Part shown: positions 22,999-34,424 of the stretch, piece after piece
How the letters are laid out: each line of letters opens with the position of its first letter
Position numbering within the stretch: the stretch's first letter is position 1
Source of the DNA: Darksidea phi
Taxonomy: Eukaryota; Ascomycota; Dothideomycetes; Pleosporales; Lentitheciaceae
Direction: 5' to 3'
Length of the DNA stretch: 64,000 nt
Assembly: GCA_030770425.1 (NCBI GenBank)
Contig: JASJFT010000013.1
Span: 124,001-188,000, forward strand
Position numbers and translations under genes: made by a program
Notes under the pieces: generated by a model
Seen by the model: the letters and a program-made list of their open reading frames with translations, nothing else
Told to the model about the DNA's origin: nothing
Database searches by the model: none

Positions 22999-24346
22999 AC
23001 TCCCCGTTGCGGCCGCCGGCCGCCCATGCCAAATTACTATACATAGCTTTCTAGTGAATTGCGAGAATCGCTGGCTTAACTTTGGGCCTAATTAGGTTGA
23101 GCAACACTCCCTCTTTCGAATGAGTAGCAGCCGTCGCGTCGTCAAACTCGCGGAATAACCTAAAAAGGTTACACAGAAAGGCATTTCGTCCCGAATACCT
23201 TGAAACGCAAGAACTCATCAACGACATTTACATCTACTGAGGCATTTGCCAATTTTGAAAAGTGACGAGGATTTGCGTTGTCAGCAACCGCGATCATTCC
23301 GCCAATGATTCAACGTCCCCGAGAAAACAGCTCCAAGAGTTTCGGAAACATGACGTGAGATGCCAACCATGTCTCTGAGTGACGCGATACGCTGTCGTAC
23401 TGGGCAGCTGTGAGTATCATGGATATCATCTGCTGTCAGCCTTGTTTCGGGTATTTCAAGCTAACGGCTCAAGGCCGGTCTATCGTTCGTTGGTAAGGCT
23501 GAGCTAAAAACGGCATCACGCCGCCAACAATTGAGAACGCGAAATGGTGCACAGTAGCTTCGTGGATGGTTATTATGCTGCTGCGCACTTTATTTTCGAT
23601 CAACTACCCTCGGTTTCCACAAGACTTAAAACCTGAAGGTCGCTATCCGAACTCAAGGACAACCCCTTCCTTTATCCTATAGTATACAACTGCAAGGTCC
23701 AACAAGCAATCAAGGGGGTATAATGCCGAAAATGACAATGAGGAAAGCCTGGAAAACATGCGCCAGTTCGATGCATAAGCACGGGGGTACAATACAAAAC
23801 GTAGTGGTACAACCGATATGAAACAATGAGCGTGCAAAACAAGTAGCTCTTTTGTATAAAGGGTATAAGGGTATATCAGACAACAAGAATGGAACGCCCG
23901 AACGTAGTAGAGGAGAAAAGACAGAGAACAGAATGCTCGCGTCAGTCGAGGTTAGTATACACATGTGTCGCAGCCCGAAAAAGAGCGTCCATATGAGCCA
24001 TATCTGTTGGCGCCGATGACTTCGTACTTGCCTTGAATGAGGCGGATCCATGTGTTTGGAAGTAGTAGTAGTATGGTGAAGGTCACCCTAAAATTAATTA
24101 CCGGGGCCAGAAGCCCGGTGAGGACTTGGCCCGAAGTCAGAGACCAAGTGTGTAACCAGGAAAACTGAAGCGCTCCATGTGTCGACCAAAGCTAGTATAC
24201 TCATTGGAGAGGGCGTAGTAGGTTATGCTCCCAGTGACGAGATATTATACCCCTTTCACGACATGTACGTCAACGACCGCCGATCTTGGATTGGCCAAAC
24301 CCCGAAGTGAGAATGCTCTTGGCCGCGCAAAACAAATCAGGCCGGC
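22999..24346. other. Intergenic with a transposon-derived repeat
   Basis: About 1.35 kb. The only recognisable structure is the repeat at 23116-23202, which has relatives at 47.7-47.9 kb. The right part probably includes the 3' UTR of the second rhodopsin-domain gene. Confidence 0.45.
23116..23202 (-). repeat. Dispersed repeat copy, retroelement-like 3' end
   Basis: On the minus strand this segment aligns over about 87 bp with 47683-47770 (plus strand). Its first 58 bp match 47875-47932 on the same strand with about three differences. In the minus direction the sequence stays open (RLFREFDDATAATHSKEGVL) and ends in a purine run (GAAAGAGGGAG) followed by TGTTG, as at the polypurine tract and LTR boundary of a retrotransposon. 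The family is not identified. Confidence 0.55.
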
Positions 24347-25919
24347 CTAAGCTTTACTTTTTGGTGCCGCACTCGCAAAGTACACCGGCATAATCTTCAT
24401 ATGCACGGCATCCTCGAAGTCAACGTCGGTGAACCGAGAAAATCGAGAGAATCGAGAAAAGCGGCCAGGCGTGGTAGGTGAATACAACGTAGTGGGCGAT
24501 AAAGGCGTAGTAGGGGTTAGAGGCGTCTGGGGCACGTCAGCCGGGTCGTAGCTGCTGAGGATCTCTTCAATGGCTTTTGTTGCATGAGACTCGCAGGAGA
24601 GGTGCGAGATTGGCCGTTCGGAGGGAGCAAAGTATGAGGTTACTTTTTCGCGACCGAGAGGGGCGTAGACGGAGACGGGGAGTTTGTGGAGTTCGATCGG
24701 CGGGAGAGGCGGTCGGAGGAGGGGTGCCTGCGGAATGGGCGCGTGGGGAAGCGCCTTTTCGGGATTTGGGGATGAGGAGAGGTTTGGCGAAGAGTGTGGA
24801 GTTGGGTGGAGAATCCTGATCTCGGGAAAAGCTTTTACATCCTTTGACTTCTCTGAAACGCTTCCGACGCGGGTTGTTGTAGTAGAAGCCCATCCGTTGC
24901 GAGTTGGTGACCGAGATGAAGGCACCCCTTGTATGTACTGGATAAGACGTGGAAAAGTCGGACAGCAGGCGATGCAGACGACAGATGTGAGTTCGGCAAG
25001 CCTGTAGAGGGTTACAAAATGTCTTCACGGAGATTGGAAAATGTTACTCACGACCAGAGATGTACGGGCCAGATGGCGGCGGTAAAGTCCGGGTCGCCAT
25101 CAACCTTGACACCATACACTAGCCTGCAGATACTAGCAACGCAAGCAAAGCTTCCAATGGCAAATACGAAAGTGACAAGTGTTTGTCGCTTCCCCGACAA
25201 TCGGAGCCTGCCCACTCCCCAGACTGCGAAAAGCAGAATGACGATGTCGGAGGCGACGTTGATGAACCCAGACGTCACAATGGTAGCATTCTGCGAAATG
25301 CACTTTCCGGCTACAGACGCGTCGAAAATCCTTGCTCTAGGCACGCACGAAAAGACGTGAACAAAGAACATGGCCGTGTAGCAGAGGATGTTGAGAACGA
25401 TCATGACTCGTACACCCCAGTAGATGATCTTCTTCCTTGCTCCTGAGAATAGACGATCGATTTGGATGAGAATGGCAAGCTTGGCAGCGAGCATGAGTGG
25501 CGTGTATAAAATGTTGAGGACGTTGGAATATAACAAGGCACGCTTGAGAGTAGAAGCTGAGACGGTCCAGATGTGCACGCCTAAGCCAGAGTTTGCTCCG
25601 ACGAAAAGTAGACACGCAAAGGATACGAAACCAACCTGTCTGATTAGTATATCCATTGATGGTGGGAAATTGCACATACTCCTGCAAAGGTGATGATATC
25701 TAGACTTATTAACACCTACCATCAGACATGATCGTGGCACTTACAATCATCAATCTGGATTCGTCTCAAGTCGATTGCCTTCGTGAATAGCCTCGCGCAT
25801 ACCGCTGCAGTGGTCAAGAAGAGACATATCGAAGCCGCCGCGATGAGGTCTGCAGGGATGGCGGTCGAGTCCTGAGCCGGCTCTAGTCTCGAAGACACGC
25901 GTAGATTGAGTATTGGCAT
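24347..25919 (-). CDS. Rhodopsin-domain integral membrane protein with 20-nt exon
   Basis: Four exons (25919-25745, 25699-25680, 25635-25052, 25001-24347) join in frame to 477 residues. The second exon has only 20 nt and restores the family's IDDY segment (IDDYIITFAG). The hydrophobic helices then follow: FVSFACLLFVGANSGLG, the NVLNILYTPLMLAAKLAILI helix, VMIVLNILCYTAMFFVHVF, a Cys-containing loop, VTSGFINVASDIVILLFAVW, LVTFVFAIGSFACVASICRL, and a last helix before LIQYI. The C-terminal 160 residues are a soluble Pro/Ser-rich tail with TPLTPTTPLSPTT and FSRFSRFSRF repeats. It is a member of the fungal Rhodopsin_dom family; function is unknown. ATG 25919 is chosen as the last Met before TM1. 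Confidence 0.85.
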
Positions 25920-27012
25920 TTTAACCTGTATGGCCGGTTCACGCGACCAGGTACGTCTTACAAAATAGATTAAGAGGTAACGTGGTGGTGAGCGGAGGGC
26001 TTTGGCGTCATATATTACTGTGAGCCTCCACACGGCGCAGTCGCTCCTCGTGGTTTGCCCTTTTCCCCGACGAGCCAAGGTAGATACCCGATCGTATGTC
26101 CGCCTCGTTTCGATGATGCATTGTGAGACAGAGTCGCTGGGAGGAACACTGAATTATTGGGATGAGGCGAGGCCGTAAACGGCTAGCGGATATCTCGGTT
26201 GCCGAGTAGCGATTCGCGTGAGATGTCTAAGAAAGGCTCTTACACGAGCAGGTAGCCAATGGAAAAGCTGGGACTTGGGCGTGTAGCATGGTGCTGATGA
26301 GCGCTTTTCGGCGTCCGGTTAGCCTGCGATAGCTCAGCGTGCGTTTGTGCCCCGAGATCGCCATCGTGGAGGCGAAGCAACGTCTGAGGATGATCGACGA
26401 AAAGCTTTCTATAGAAATGCATGCAATGGGTGTGATGGAATGCGCGTCGCGCGTCGCGTGTTGGCTTCAATGTGGGAGATGGAAGAACGCTGTTTGATGC
26501 CAAAGTTTGGAGTTGGCTGCGAAACTCTGGAGTACGCTATACCCCATCCGGCTTTGCCCTCCACTTCGCCCAGCTCCAGTCCCGCTGACGCCCTCATCCT
26601 TCCACCTAAAGATCGAGCCTCGCGAATCTCACCAACAGCCACTGTTTCAGATCGCAATCTCGGGCAATAAGGCGTCGGCCCTCATTCAGAAACGTTAGCG
26701 CCTCGAACGACACCTATTTTGGTCGATGAAACTCAACCACTTCGCTGAGTATGCTCATTCTCCAATAGAATCTTCGAATGTTGAACTAAAATAATTTTTT
26801 GTCCAACATCCTTACCGTCCTTTCTTCAGCCACAGCTTAGTCTCCTATAGTGACAAGCCAGTTTTTGCCTGCTCTAGGAACTATATTCGTCCTCCGCCCA
26901 TGGATTTTCGCAGCGTATCTAGAGATGCTATGAGAACTTGTCGCACATAACAGCATCACCCCTCCACCAGCGCAAACCCAGATAAACGCGCCGACCCCAA
27001 CCTCCCCACCAC
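25920..27012. other. Intergenic, no gene seen
   Basis: About 1.1 kb. Open frames here lack motifs and none continues across plausible splice sites. Confidence 0.4.
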
Positions 27013-27480
27013 CTACTCCCTCCCACCCCGCTCCTCCCTTTCCCTCATCACAGCCCACCAAGTCCCCACCCCCAAAACCAATCCAAAAACCATCATCCAC
27101 ACCACCATCCAAACCGCCATCCAAACCAACTCCTTCACACTCCCTCTACTATCATATTCACCCTCCTCATCCCCATTCTCCAGACCAACCTCCCCATACC
27201 CCGGCACATCATCATCCCAATCATACCCAGGAGGCGGAATACCAGTCCATTCGCCGGTGCTTCTTTCCTCACTCTCCGTGGTATTTTTGGGGTCGGGGTT
27301 ATTGGATGAAGTCCATGCTCGGTAGGCTTGTCGGGCTGCGTGGCGCGCTGTGTAGAATTCGCGCCAGTCGATTGAGTCAGTTGATATGGTGGAGCTTGAG
27401 TCGTCGGCTGAAATGTTGTGTGGGGTTGTGCTCTGGCTCTGGCGGGATGGCCCATCGTAGGTTGCCCGGATGAATGTCAT
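27013..27480 (-). CDS. Small single-pass membrane protein, uncharacterised
   Basis: A 155-residue frame starting at ATG 27480. The N-terminal two thirds are polar, with a Ser/Thr-rich stretch, an REFYTARHAARQAYRAW helix and an acidic segment (DWDDDV, DEEGEY). A strongly hydrophobic Trp/Met/Val-rich segment near residues 120-146 is a transmembrane helix, followed by a short charged end (REREERGG). I do not recognise a family. Codon use and composition look like a real gene, but no homology supports it. The frame is open for 46 codons upstream, so the start could lie further out. Confidence 0.45.
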   Translation of the reverse strand: MTFIRATYDGPSRQSQSTTPHNISADDSSSTISTDSIDWREFYTARHAARQAYRAWTSSNNPDPKNTTESEERSTGEWTGIPPPGYDWDDDVPGYGEVGLENGDEEGEYDSRGSVKELVWMAVWMVVWMMVFGLVLGVGTWWAVMREREERGGRE

Positions 27481-28083
27481 GGCTTTTGATGGGACTGGAA
27501 TTGTTGGTGTTGTGTTGGATTTTGCGTGCTGCTTGTACGAGGCATATGAGGTGTGTACTGCCTTTCTTTTAGCTGTGCACTGGCGTAGAAGGATGGCGAA
27601 GCCAGAAGATGTGTGCACTTTGTATGCGGACGCTTCTGCTAGGTTAGGTGTGTACCATACTTGTAACGAAAAATATGGTTTTCGCGGCGGAAAAAGTCGA
27701 TTTCTTCAATGGCGGTCCTTCATGCACTCAACCCAGAATATGTTACAAGGCTCCCATGGAATGAGGGCGTCAATTACACCGTACCAGTCCACTTCCGACG
27801 ATTCATTGTTGTCCTTTTTTTTGTACCTAGCTAAGCTACGTAGTAAATTCTAATGAAGGCAAGTATGCCTAGTGCTACGGGGGACGACACAACCGCGCTT
27901 GAGGCATAGTAGTCAAAGTAGAAGACCGCCAACCCCAAAGCTCTCCGTCGCCCCGAAACCAAAAACTTTTCCATGTTCCCCGATTCACGGCCAACCAGAC
28001 AAGCCAGCGTCCCAACAACCTCCCACGTCCTGTTTTTAGACCACTTGCGTCCCATCATTTTCTAGCATCGCACAACTTCCCAC
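27481..28083. other. Intergenic, no gene seen
   Basis: About 600 bp between two genes on the minus strand, probably the promoter of the small membrane protein and the 3' UTR of the DUF6604 gene. Confidence 0.4.
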
Positions 28084-30593
28084 CTAGATATCCCGCCACA
28101 GCAAATCGTTGACATCCACCTCCTCCCAGATCTCCACAACAGCATCCCTCATCAGCAACAGCGCACCATGGTCCTTCAACGCCTGCTTTTGCATGCCACC
28201 CATCTTCATCTTCACATCAACATCGTCAGCTGTAAAGCCGTGCAACGCCATGCCGATCGCAATGCTTCCTTCCATGCCCCAATGCTGTGCCATTCCTTCC
28301 AGGTGCGTCGGGACGTTGCCGCCTTCTTCATACTTCTCCGTGATGCGTTTCCAAGTGCGGAGGCAGAGGGTGAGCAGCTTGAATGAGTTAAGGCAGGCAA
28401 TCGGGACTGGTAGTAAGGGTTTGAGTTAGCAGGGATTTTACTACTTAAGGAGCAGTGATGAGAATGCGTACGGTAACCATCAAAGTCCTCCGCCATGACT
28501 TCAAAGGCGGTAAAAAGGACGTCCGGTAGTGCGAATTGCTGCAACAAGCGATCCTTCAGTCCCGGGCCGCGACGTATCTTCTTCTTTCCGTCGTTCGTCT
28601 TGACAAGCTTGTCTGCGATCTTATTCCACAATGTATCGCTACAAAGACCGTCTTTGTTCATCTGGTGGGTGAACATGCACATGTCTTCCGCCTTGATCCT
28701 CGCATTTTTCGAGAATGCTACATCTCTCCCTTTGCTATGGGTCTCCGGAACAAGGATACTCGGGCCGTCACGACGATGAACTAGCTCACCACCGAGAAAG
28801 ACTTGGAGCATAGTCGAGAAACGAGTGGTGGGCCGTGTCTTTCCTAGAAACACCTGTGATGTGAAGGAATCGCACAGGTATTCGAGGGTCGGGATCTTCG
28901 GACACGGAACGCCGACTTGGTGGACCATATTGTACAAGCACAGAAGCGAGCCGAAGATGCCGCTCTCGTTTAAAAGGCCGAGACCGAAGTCTTGTGCTAT
29001 CGCGAGGATGGCGGACATGTGAGCTCCGGCGACCCAGGGAGATTGATGGTATAAATCCAAGCGGGGATTTGCTTTGAAATTGTGCAAGATGCAGATGAGG
29101 TTGCCCATACCCTTGAAGATGTGGTTGACGAACAAACCGTCAAAGGCACCGTCGCTTAGAACAAGACGGATGAGGTCTTCAACGGCGTCGGCGACCTGCT
29201 TTGCAAATTCTACGGCGCGACCCCGAAGATTGTCCACTTTAGACGGAGAAGGGTGGGCCCATAGATACGACTTACTGGTCTCGGCGAGGAGGTGAATCCC
29301 GAAGACTAGACTACTGGGGATAGGTTCAGTGGGGCCATTGAAGAACCTCCATATCTCAGCGGAGAGAGGGGCGGCGTGACCGCGCTGTAGAAGGTCTTGC
29401 TCTACTGGATTAACTCTAAGCAGATTTCGAATCAGCGCCTCAACAATGGCCATGTCGCGACCGTGGTATAAGTCGGTCAAGTTCGAAGTAGCTTCAACCG
29501 TCTTCTCATCCCTGGTTACACCATTTGTCGGGTCGATGCAAGCTTTGACTTGTTGCACAAAATTGCGATGCGCTTGTGTCTCCTCCTGCCGAGTGCCAAA
29601 GTACTCTGAAAGCGGTTTCTCCTCTACAGCTGACATGTACTCGGCATCAAACACCTTACCCTCGCCCCAAAACCGCCGAAGCGCGGTGAGAGGCCACATG
29701 AGTCCCGTTCCAAGGGTAAGATCATGGAACTCGTACACGCCGTCTGCGAGACCGAGATGGAATTGGAACGGAATGTTCTTGGCCCGGTGCTTCTCCATCA
29801 CAGTAGCCGTCACCGTGGCATACTGTCCTGCAAAGTCCGCGTAACCGCCCAGCTTGGCATCCTGGGGCTCTGCGACGTGCCGTATGATTTCCTGGGCGAG
29901 CATAGTGATCCAGCCGGCGACAGCAATAGGAATGTCTCCCCGGGCGGAGCTCTTCCAGCAAGTCTTGCAGGCTGAGATGACGCCTTCAACCTCGGTGAGA
30001 TACGTATGTAGGGCGATAGCGGCTTCGATGGGATCGTCCTCGATAGCGGATAGCTGGGCGATGGAACACTGCTCATCCTCAACGTTGGACAACACAATGT
30101 CCTCGAAAGCCGGCTCATGCTCGATCATATCGCTGAGCACTTCGAACCGGTTGGTGCTTGCGCCTTCAGACCCGGCGTCAGTCGCGCCGGATATGCGGGC
30201 AGCGGCCTTGGCTTTCTTCGCTGCCTTTCGCGTAGTGGGTGGCCGAGAAGAAAACAATACATCGTATGCTTGCGCAAGCGTCTCGTTGAAGAACTTGTGC
30301 CGGCTCGTAGCCTCGACCGTGGTCTTTTGGGAAGCTTCTTGCTTAAGCTCGTAGTGATTTGTGAGCTTCCTTCGATTGACTAGGACAACATGGAAAGCCT
30401 CGCGAATATGCTTGGGCGGCTTGACTGACTTCGCGGCAAGCTCCTTGGCGAGCTCGAGGATGCGCCGGACGGGTATGCGGATCGGAGGGGAAGCACCACC
30501 GTCCTTCGTTTCGTGAGAGAGGAGGTAGTTAATGAGCTCAGTCGTGCCCTTCTTGTACGTCTGGTACACGGCATACAGGGAGGTTGACGCCAT
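28084..30593 (-). CDS. DUF6604-type fungal protein
   Basis: Two exons (30593-28472, 28406-28084, 65-bp intron) encode 814 residues. The N-terminus (YAVYQTYKKGTTELINYL, then RILELAKELAAKSVKPP and LRKL-like helices) matches the DUF6604 layout of fungal proteins, with a basic KKAKAA segment around residue 170. The rest is mostly helical with no catalytic motif that I recognise. The intron joins FDGY to LPIACLNSFKLLTLCLRTW, and the protein ends in VEIWEEVDVNDLLWRDI. ATG 30593 begins the conserved N-terminus; a longer frame upstream lacks similarity. Function is unknown. It is divergent from the SAC phosphatase, about 920 bp away. Confidence 0.82.
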
Positions 30594-31511
30594 GGTGTTG
30601 TCGTTAATCTTCCTACAAAGACCAGCAATACAACAGCCGCGCTTCGGTCGGAAGGGATAAAGTGGAGTTGGGCGGTCGAAGCAAAGGAAGACCGTTGAAA
30701 AGATGCGAGCAGAGGCGAAGCGCATGTGACGCAGGATTCTCTCGTCTCGCGTCCATGCTCATGCTCACGCTCCCATTCACCTCCTCACACCACTCAACGG
30801 CACCAAAATCAGGTTGGCCGTGGATCAACAGACTCGAGTACGAAGGAAGGGAGAGGCCAGATTTGGAAAGCTCTGCTCTTGCAAATGCTAGTGAAGGCTT
30901 CAGCCATCTCAAAGCTGAACAGCCCTTGATTTTCGCAGCCAGCTTCTTACGCTTCGTCCACATCGACTACTTCAGTCCAGAGATGTGTAGTATACTGTTC
31001 GCATACCTAACGGACTGTATTTCTTTGAATTTTCACAGTGAGATCCCCTTTTGTAAGGTCCGTACGAAACGCAGTAAGAGTTTGCACAAAATAGAGGTGC
31101 TATACCCACACCTTACACATGATAATAGATCCGTAGAGCCGTACACAGTACCGTCGATCGTAAGGGATGTTCAGGACCGCCGAGGTGATATTTCGAACAT
31201 TGACAGGCGACGAAAAGGGACAAGCGTTAGAACCGCTGAGCCGAACGAACGGGCTGTATATTCCGGCTCAAGTACTTGGTTCGGGTAGGCATGCATCTCT
31301 GCGAGTGAGTGTTTGGCAGTAGGGGTAGGACGATTGGTGCCGCCATATGCCATCAAGTCAATGCTACTTCTCGTCCGACGTGGGGAAGACACCCCGGACG
31401 GGCTAGCGCGCAGAGCGAGCAGAGGAACGTCATCCGATCGCGGCTCCCCCACCACGTCGTCTCCCGCAGCCATGCCCCGTCTCAGACAATTGAAGCTGAC
31501 GCTGACCCAGA
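30594..31511. other. Divergent intergenic region
   Basis: About 920 bp between the DUF6604 and SAC genes, transcribed away from each other. It must contain both promoters. I see no gene and no clear TATA box. Confidence 0.4.
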
Positions 31512-34424
31512 ATGCCTGGACTCGTCCGCAAGCTCCTCATCTTCGCGACGGTTGACGGGCTCATCCTACAGCCGGCGCCCCCCCGCAACCAACCGCCGAC
31601 GACGCAGCAGGCCATTAAGATCGACTACAGGGGCAACGTCGGCCCGCTGCTCAGGGACCGGCGCCAGGAAGACACCACACCCGCGTCTCTCGAAGCGCAT
31701 GGGGTCATAGGCCTCCTCAAAGTCGCGACTTCCTTCTTCCTCATATCCATCTGCGACCGCGAGCAGGTCGCCCAGATCCGCGGCAAGCCCATCTACAAGA
31801 TCACCGACGTCGCTCTCATCCCCCTCGCCTCGCAGACCGACGCCGACCAAGCCATCGCATCCGCCCGCGAACATGCCCAACGTCATAAGAAAGCGCAAGG
31901 ACCGGCCAAGGACGAGTATGAGAGCAGTGAGAGCGACGACGACGCGCCTAGTGTCACGGACTCGATCCTCGACGAACCGCCGCCGAGCGAAGTGAAGGAC
32001 ACAGTCACGGACCAGCGGGGACCCGCGGGCAGGCGGACGAGCGTTGCCGAGGATGTCATGCAGCGAAAGGGCGTCTATGGGCGCTTTGCGGACAAGTGGT
32101 TCTCCAAAAAGGGGTGGAAGGACGACAGCCGGCGGACACAGGGCTTGTCCCAGAACGTGGAGTCCGTACCGAGGGAGGAAGAGGGCCCAGTGAGTCCATC
32201 GAAGCCGGATGCTCTGCCGGTCGAGATGCCAAAGGCGTTGGAAGGGCAGACGGACAATACGACTGTCGCCCTGCTCCCCAAAATCCTCCGCACCACCAAG
32301 ATGTACTTTGGTTCGGGAAACTTCTTTTACTCTTACGATTACGATATATCGCATGGCATCGGCCAGCAGCAACCGAGTTCTAGCGTCCCGCTCTTCAAGC
32401 AGTTCGACCCCTGGTTTTTCTGGAACCGGCACATCGTGTCGCCCTTTATAGATGCAGGGCAACATAACTTTGTCGTCCCGGTCATACAAGGCTTTGTAGG
32501 CCAGCGGCCTTTCAGCATTAAGTTTGTCGATACCCAAACCAACAGCGTAGTCATCGATCCCGCAGCGACCCCGAACGACATTCAACTACAGGCCATACAG
32601 AAAGATGAAGCCGCCGGTTTGGAGCCGTATTCAGAAACAAATACGGATACACCTCCCCCGGAACATTCAAATGGCAAGGCCTTCTTGCTCACACTGATTT
32701 CCCGACGATCCGTCAATCGAGCCGGTCTGCGCTATCTCCGTCGCGGTGTGGATGACGAAGGTAGCACCGCAAACAGCGTTGAAACGGAGCAAATACTTTC
32801 ATCGCCCACTTGGAATACGTCGATGGATACCATCTTTTCTTTCACTCAGTTCCGTGGCTCGATACCTCTCTTCTTCTCGCAGTCTCCATACAGCTTGAAG
32901 CCGCAGGTGACCACTTGGGGCTCGACCGATACTAACGCGAAAGCGTTCAAGCGCCATTTTGGCCACCTCACGTCGAGATATGACAGTATTTACTCCGTGT
33001 CGCTCGTGGACAAGCACGGCACCGAAGCCAAGATCGGCGAGCTGTACGATCGACATGCCAAGATTCTGAACGAGAATGGAGGCATGGACGGCAAGGGCAA
33101 GAGGCTGGACTTTGAGTGGTTCGACTTCCATTACGTCTGTCGTGGGATGCATTTCGAGAACGTCTCGCGTCTGATGGATACGCTTGAACCTTTTATGAAG
33201 TCGACTAGTTGGACCCAGATCTCGAGTGACCAGATCACGCAGAAGCAATCCGGAGTCCTTCGGACGAACTGCATGGACTGCCTTGATCGAACCAACGTAG
33301 TGCAGTCGGCGTGCGCCCGAACAGTACTCGAGGCCCAGCTCTCTGCGGGTAGCTACAGCATCGATCTCCAGAATGACCCAAGCACTTCCTGGTTCAACAC
33401 ACTCTGGGCCGATAATGGAGATGCGATATCTAGGCAGTACGCAGGAACCGCTGCGCTCAAGGGCGACTTTACGCGCACACGGAAACGGCAGATTACCGGC
33501 GCGTTGACCGACTTTGGACTCACCCTCACCAGATACTACAACAACATTGTCAATGACTACTTTGCGCAGGCTCTTATCGATTATTTGCTCGGCCGCGCTA
33601 CAGACACCATCTTCGCCGAGTTCGAAGCAGACATGAAGAGCTCAGACTACTTCATTGACCTCCGAAAGGTGCGACAAGCTGCCATCGAGCGGTCTGCTAG
33701 TATAGTCATCGAGGACAAGGAGGAGGACCTTGTCGCAGGATGGACGCTCAGCGTACCGACATCTGCGAACCAGCTCAAGACCGCCACTTTTGAAGAGGCG
33801 GTCCTACTTCTCACGGAGAAATCGTTATACTTTTGCCGGCTGGACTGGGGCACAGAGAAGGTGCGCGAATTTGAGCGCATCCAACTCGAAAACGTGGATG
33901 GCATCTTCCGGGGTGTCTACATCACCAGCACCCTCGCGCAGCGCCACATGGATGAGGAGAAGAACGTCGGGTTCGTGCTCCGCTACCGCGTCGAGCCCAA
34001 CAGTGACCTCGTCCGCCGCAACACCCGCTCCCTCGATGCCGGAAACCGCAGCGCGCTTTCCGATAACAAAACTAAGTCAAAGACTCAGCCCGCCTCAAAC
34101 ACAGGTCGCTTCCTCGCCTTCAAAGCGCTCCCACCGCGGACCAGCATCCCCTCTTCTGACTCTTCTGATACCCCCGAGAACGAAGCCGAAGTCGTAAAGA
34201 GTGTATGCGAGGAAATCGCACGAGTAGCAAACAAGAAAAGGACAGGGGGCGGGGTCAACTCGAGTGCCCCGGGGACGGAAAGTGCCGAGGAAACTGGCGG
34301 AGATGTCCAGGAGAGGAAGGTTGTGGTGGAGGAGAAGGATGTTATCGGACTACAGGATGCGAAGAAAAGTACGGGGTATCTAGAGCAGTTGGGGTATTCG
34401 TTGAAGAAAATGGTGTGGTCTTGA
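31512..34424 (+). CDS. SAC-domain phosphoinositide phosphatase with hSac2 domain
   Basis: A 970-residue, intronless protein. A split SAC domain begins with the N-terminal part (HGVIGLLKV, ICDREQVAQI). An acidic, low-complexity insert follows, and the domain resumes with YDISHGIGQ and FFWNRHIV. The catalytic CX5R loop is RTNCMDCLDRTNV, with Cys587 and Arg593 intact. An hSac2 domain follows at about residues 720-840 (VAGWTLSVP, LLLTEKSLYFCRLDW). The tail is charged and low in complexity. The family dephosphorylates PtdIns phosphates on endomembranes; members with hSac2 resemble INPP5F/Sac2, which act on PI4P in endocytic traffic. The exact substrate here is inferred. The ATG at 31512 fits the conserved N-terminal start. 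Confidence 0.92.
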   Translation: MPGLVRKLLIFATVDGLILQPAPPRNQPPTTQQAIKIDYRGNVGPLLRDRRQEDTTPASLEAHGVIGLLKVATSFFLISICDREQVAQIRGKPIYKITDVALIPLASQTDADQAIASAREHAQRHKKAQGPAKDEYESSESDDDAPSVTDSILDEPPPSEVKDTVTDQRGPAGRRTSVAEDVMQRKGVYGRFADKWFSKKGWKDDSRRTQGLSQNVESVPREEEGPVSPSKPDALPVEMPKALEGQTDNTTVALLPKILRTTKMYFGSGNFFYSYDYDISHGIGQQQPSSSVPLFKQFDPWFFWNRHIVSPFIDAGQHNFVVPVIQGFVGQRPFSIKFVDTQTNSVVIDPAATPNDIQLQAIQKDEAAGLEPYSETNTDTPPPEHSNGKAFLLTLISRRSVNRAGLRYLRRGVDDEGSTANSVETEQILSSPTWNTSMDTIFSFTQFRGSIPLFFSQSPYSLKPQVTTWGSTDTNAKAFKRHFGHLTSRYDSIYSVSLVDKHGTEAKIGELYDRHAKILNENGGMDGKGKRLDFEWFDFHYVCRGMHFENVSRLMDTLEPFMKSTSWTQISSDQITQKQSGVLRTNCMDCLDRTNVVQSACARTVLEAQLSAGSYSIDLQNDPSTSWFNTLWADNGDAISRQYAGTAALKGDFTRTRKRQITGALTDFGLTLTRYYNNIVNDYFAQALIDYLLGRATDTIFAEFEADMKSSDYFIDLRKVRQAAIERSASIVIEDKEEDLVAGWTLSVPTSANQLKTATFEEAVLLLTEKSLYFCRLDWGTEKVREFERIQLENVDGIFRGVYITSTLAQRHMDEEKNVGFVLRYRVEPNSDLVRRNTRSLDAGNRSALSDNKTKSKTQPASNTGRFLAFKALPPRTSIPSSDSSDTPENEAEVVKSVCEEIARVANKKRTGGGVNSSAPGTESAEETGGDVQERKVVVEEKDVIGLQDAKKSTGYLEQLGYSLKKMVWS

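Noticed and set aside
31566..32585. A 339-residue minus-strand frame opposite the SAC gene
   Set aside because: Antisense shadow of a gene with clear catalytic motifs; no domain of its own.
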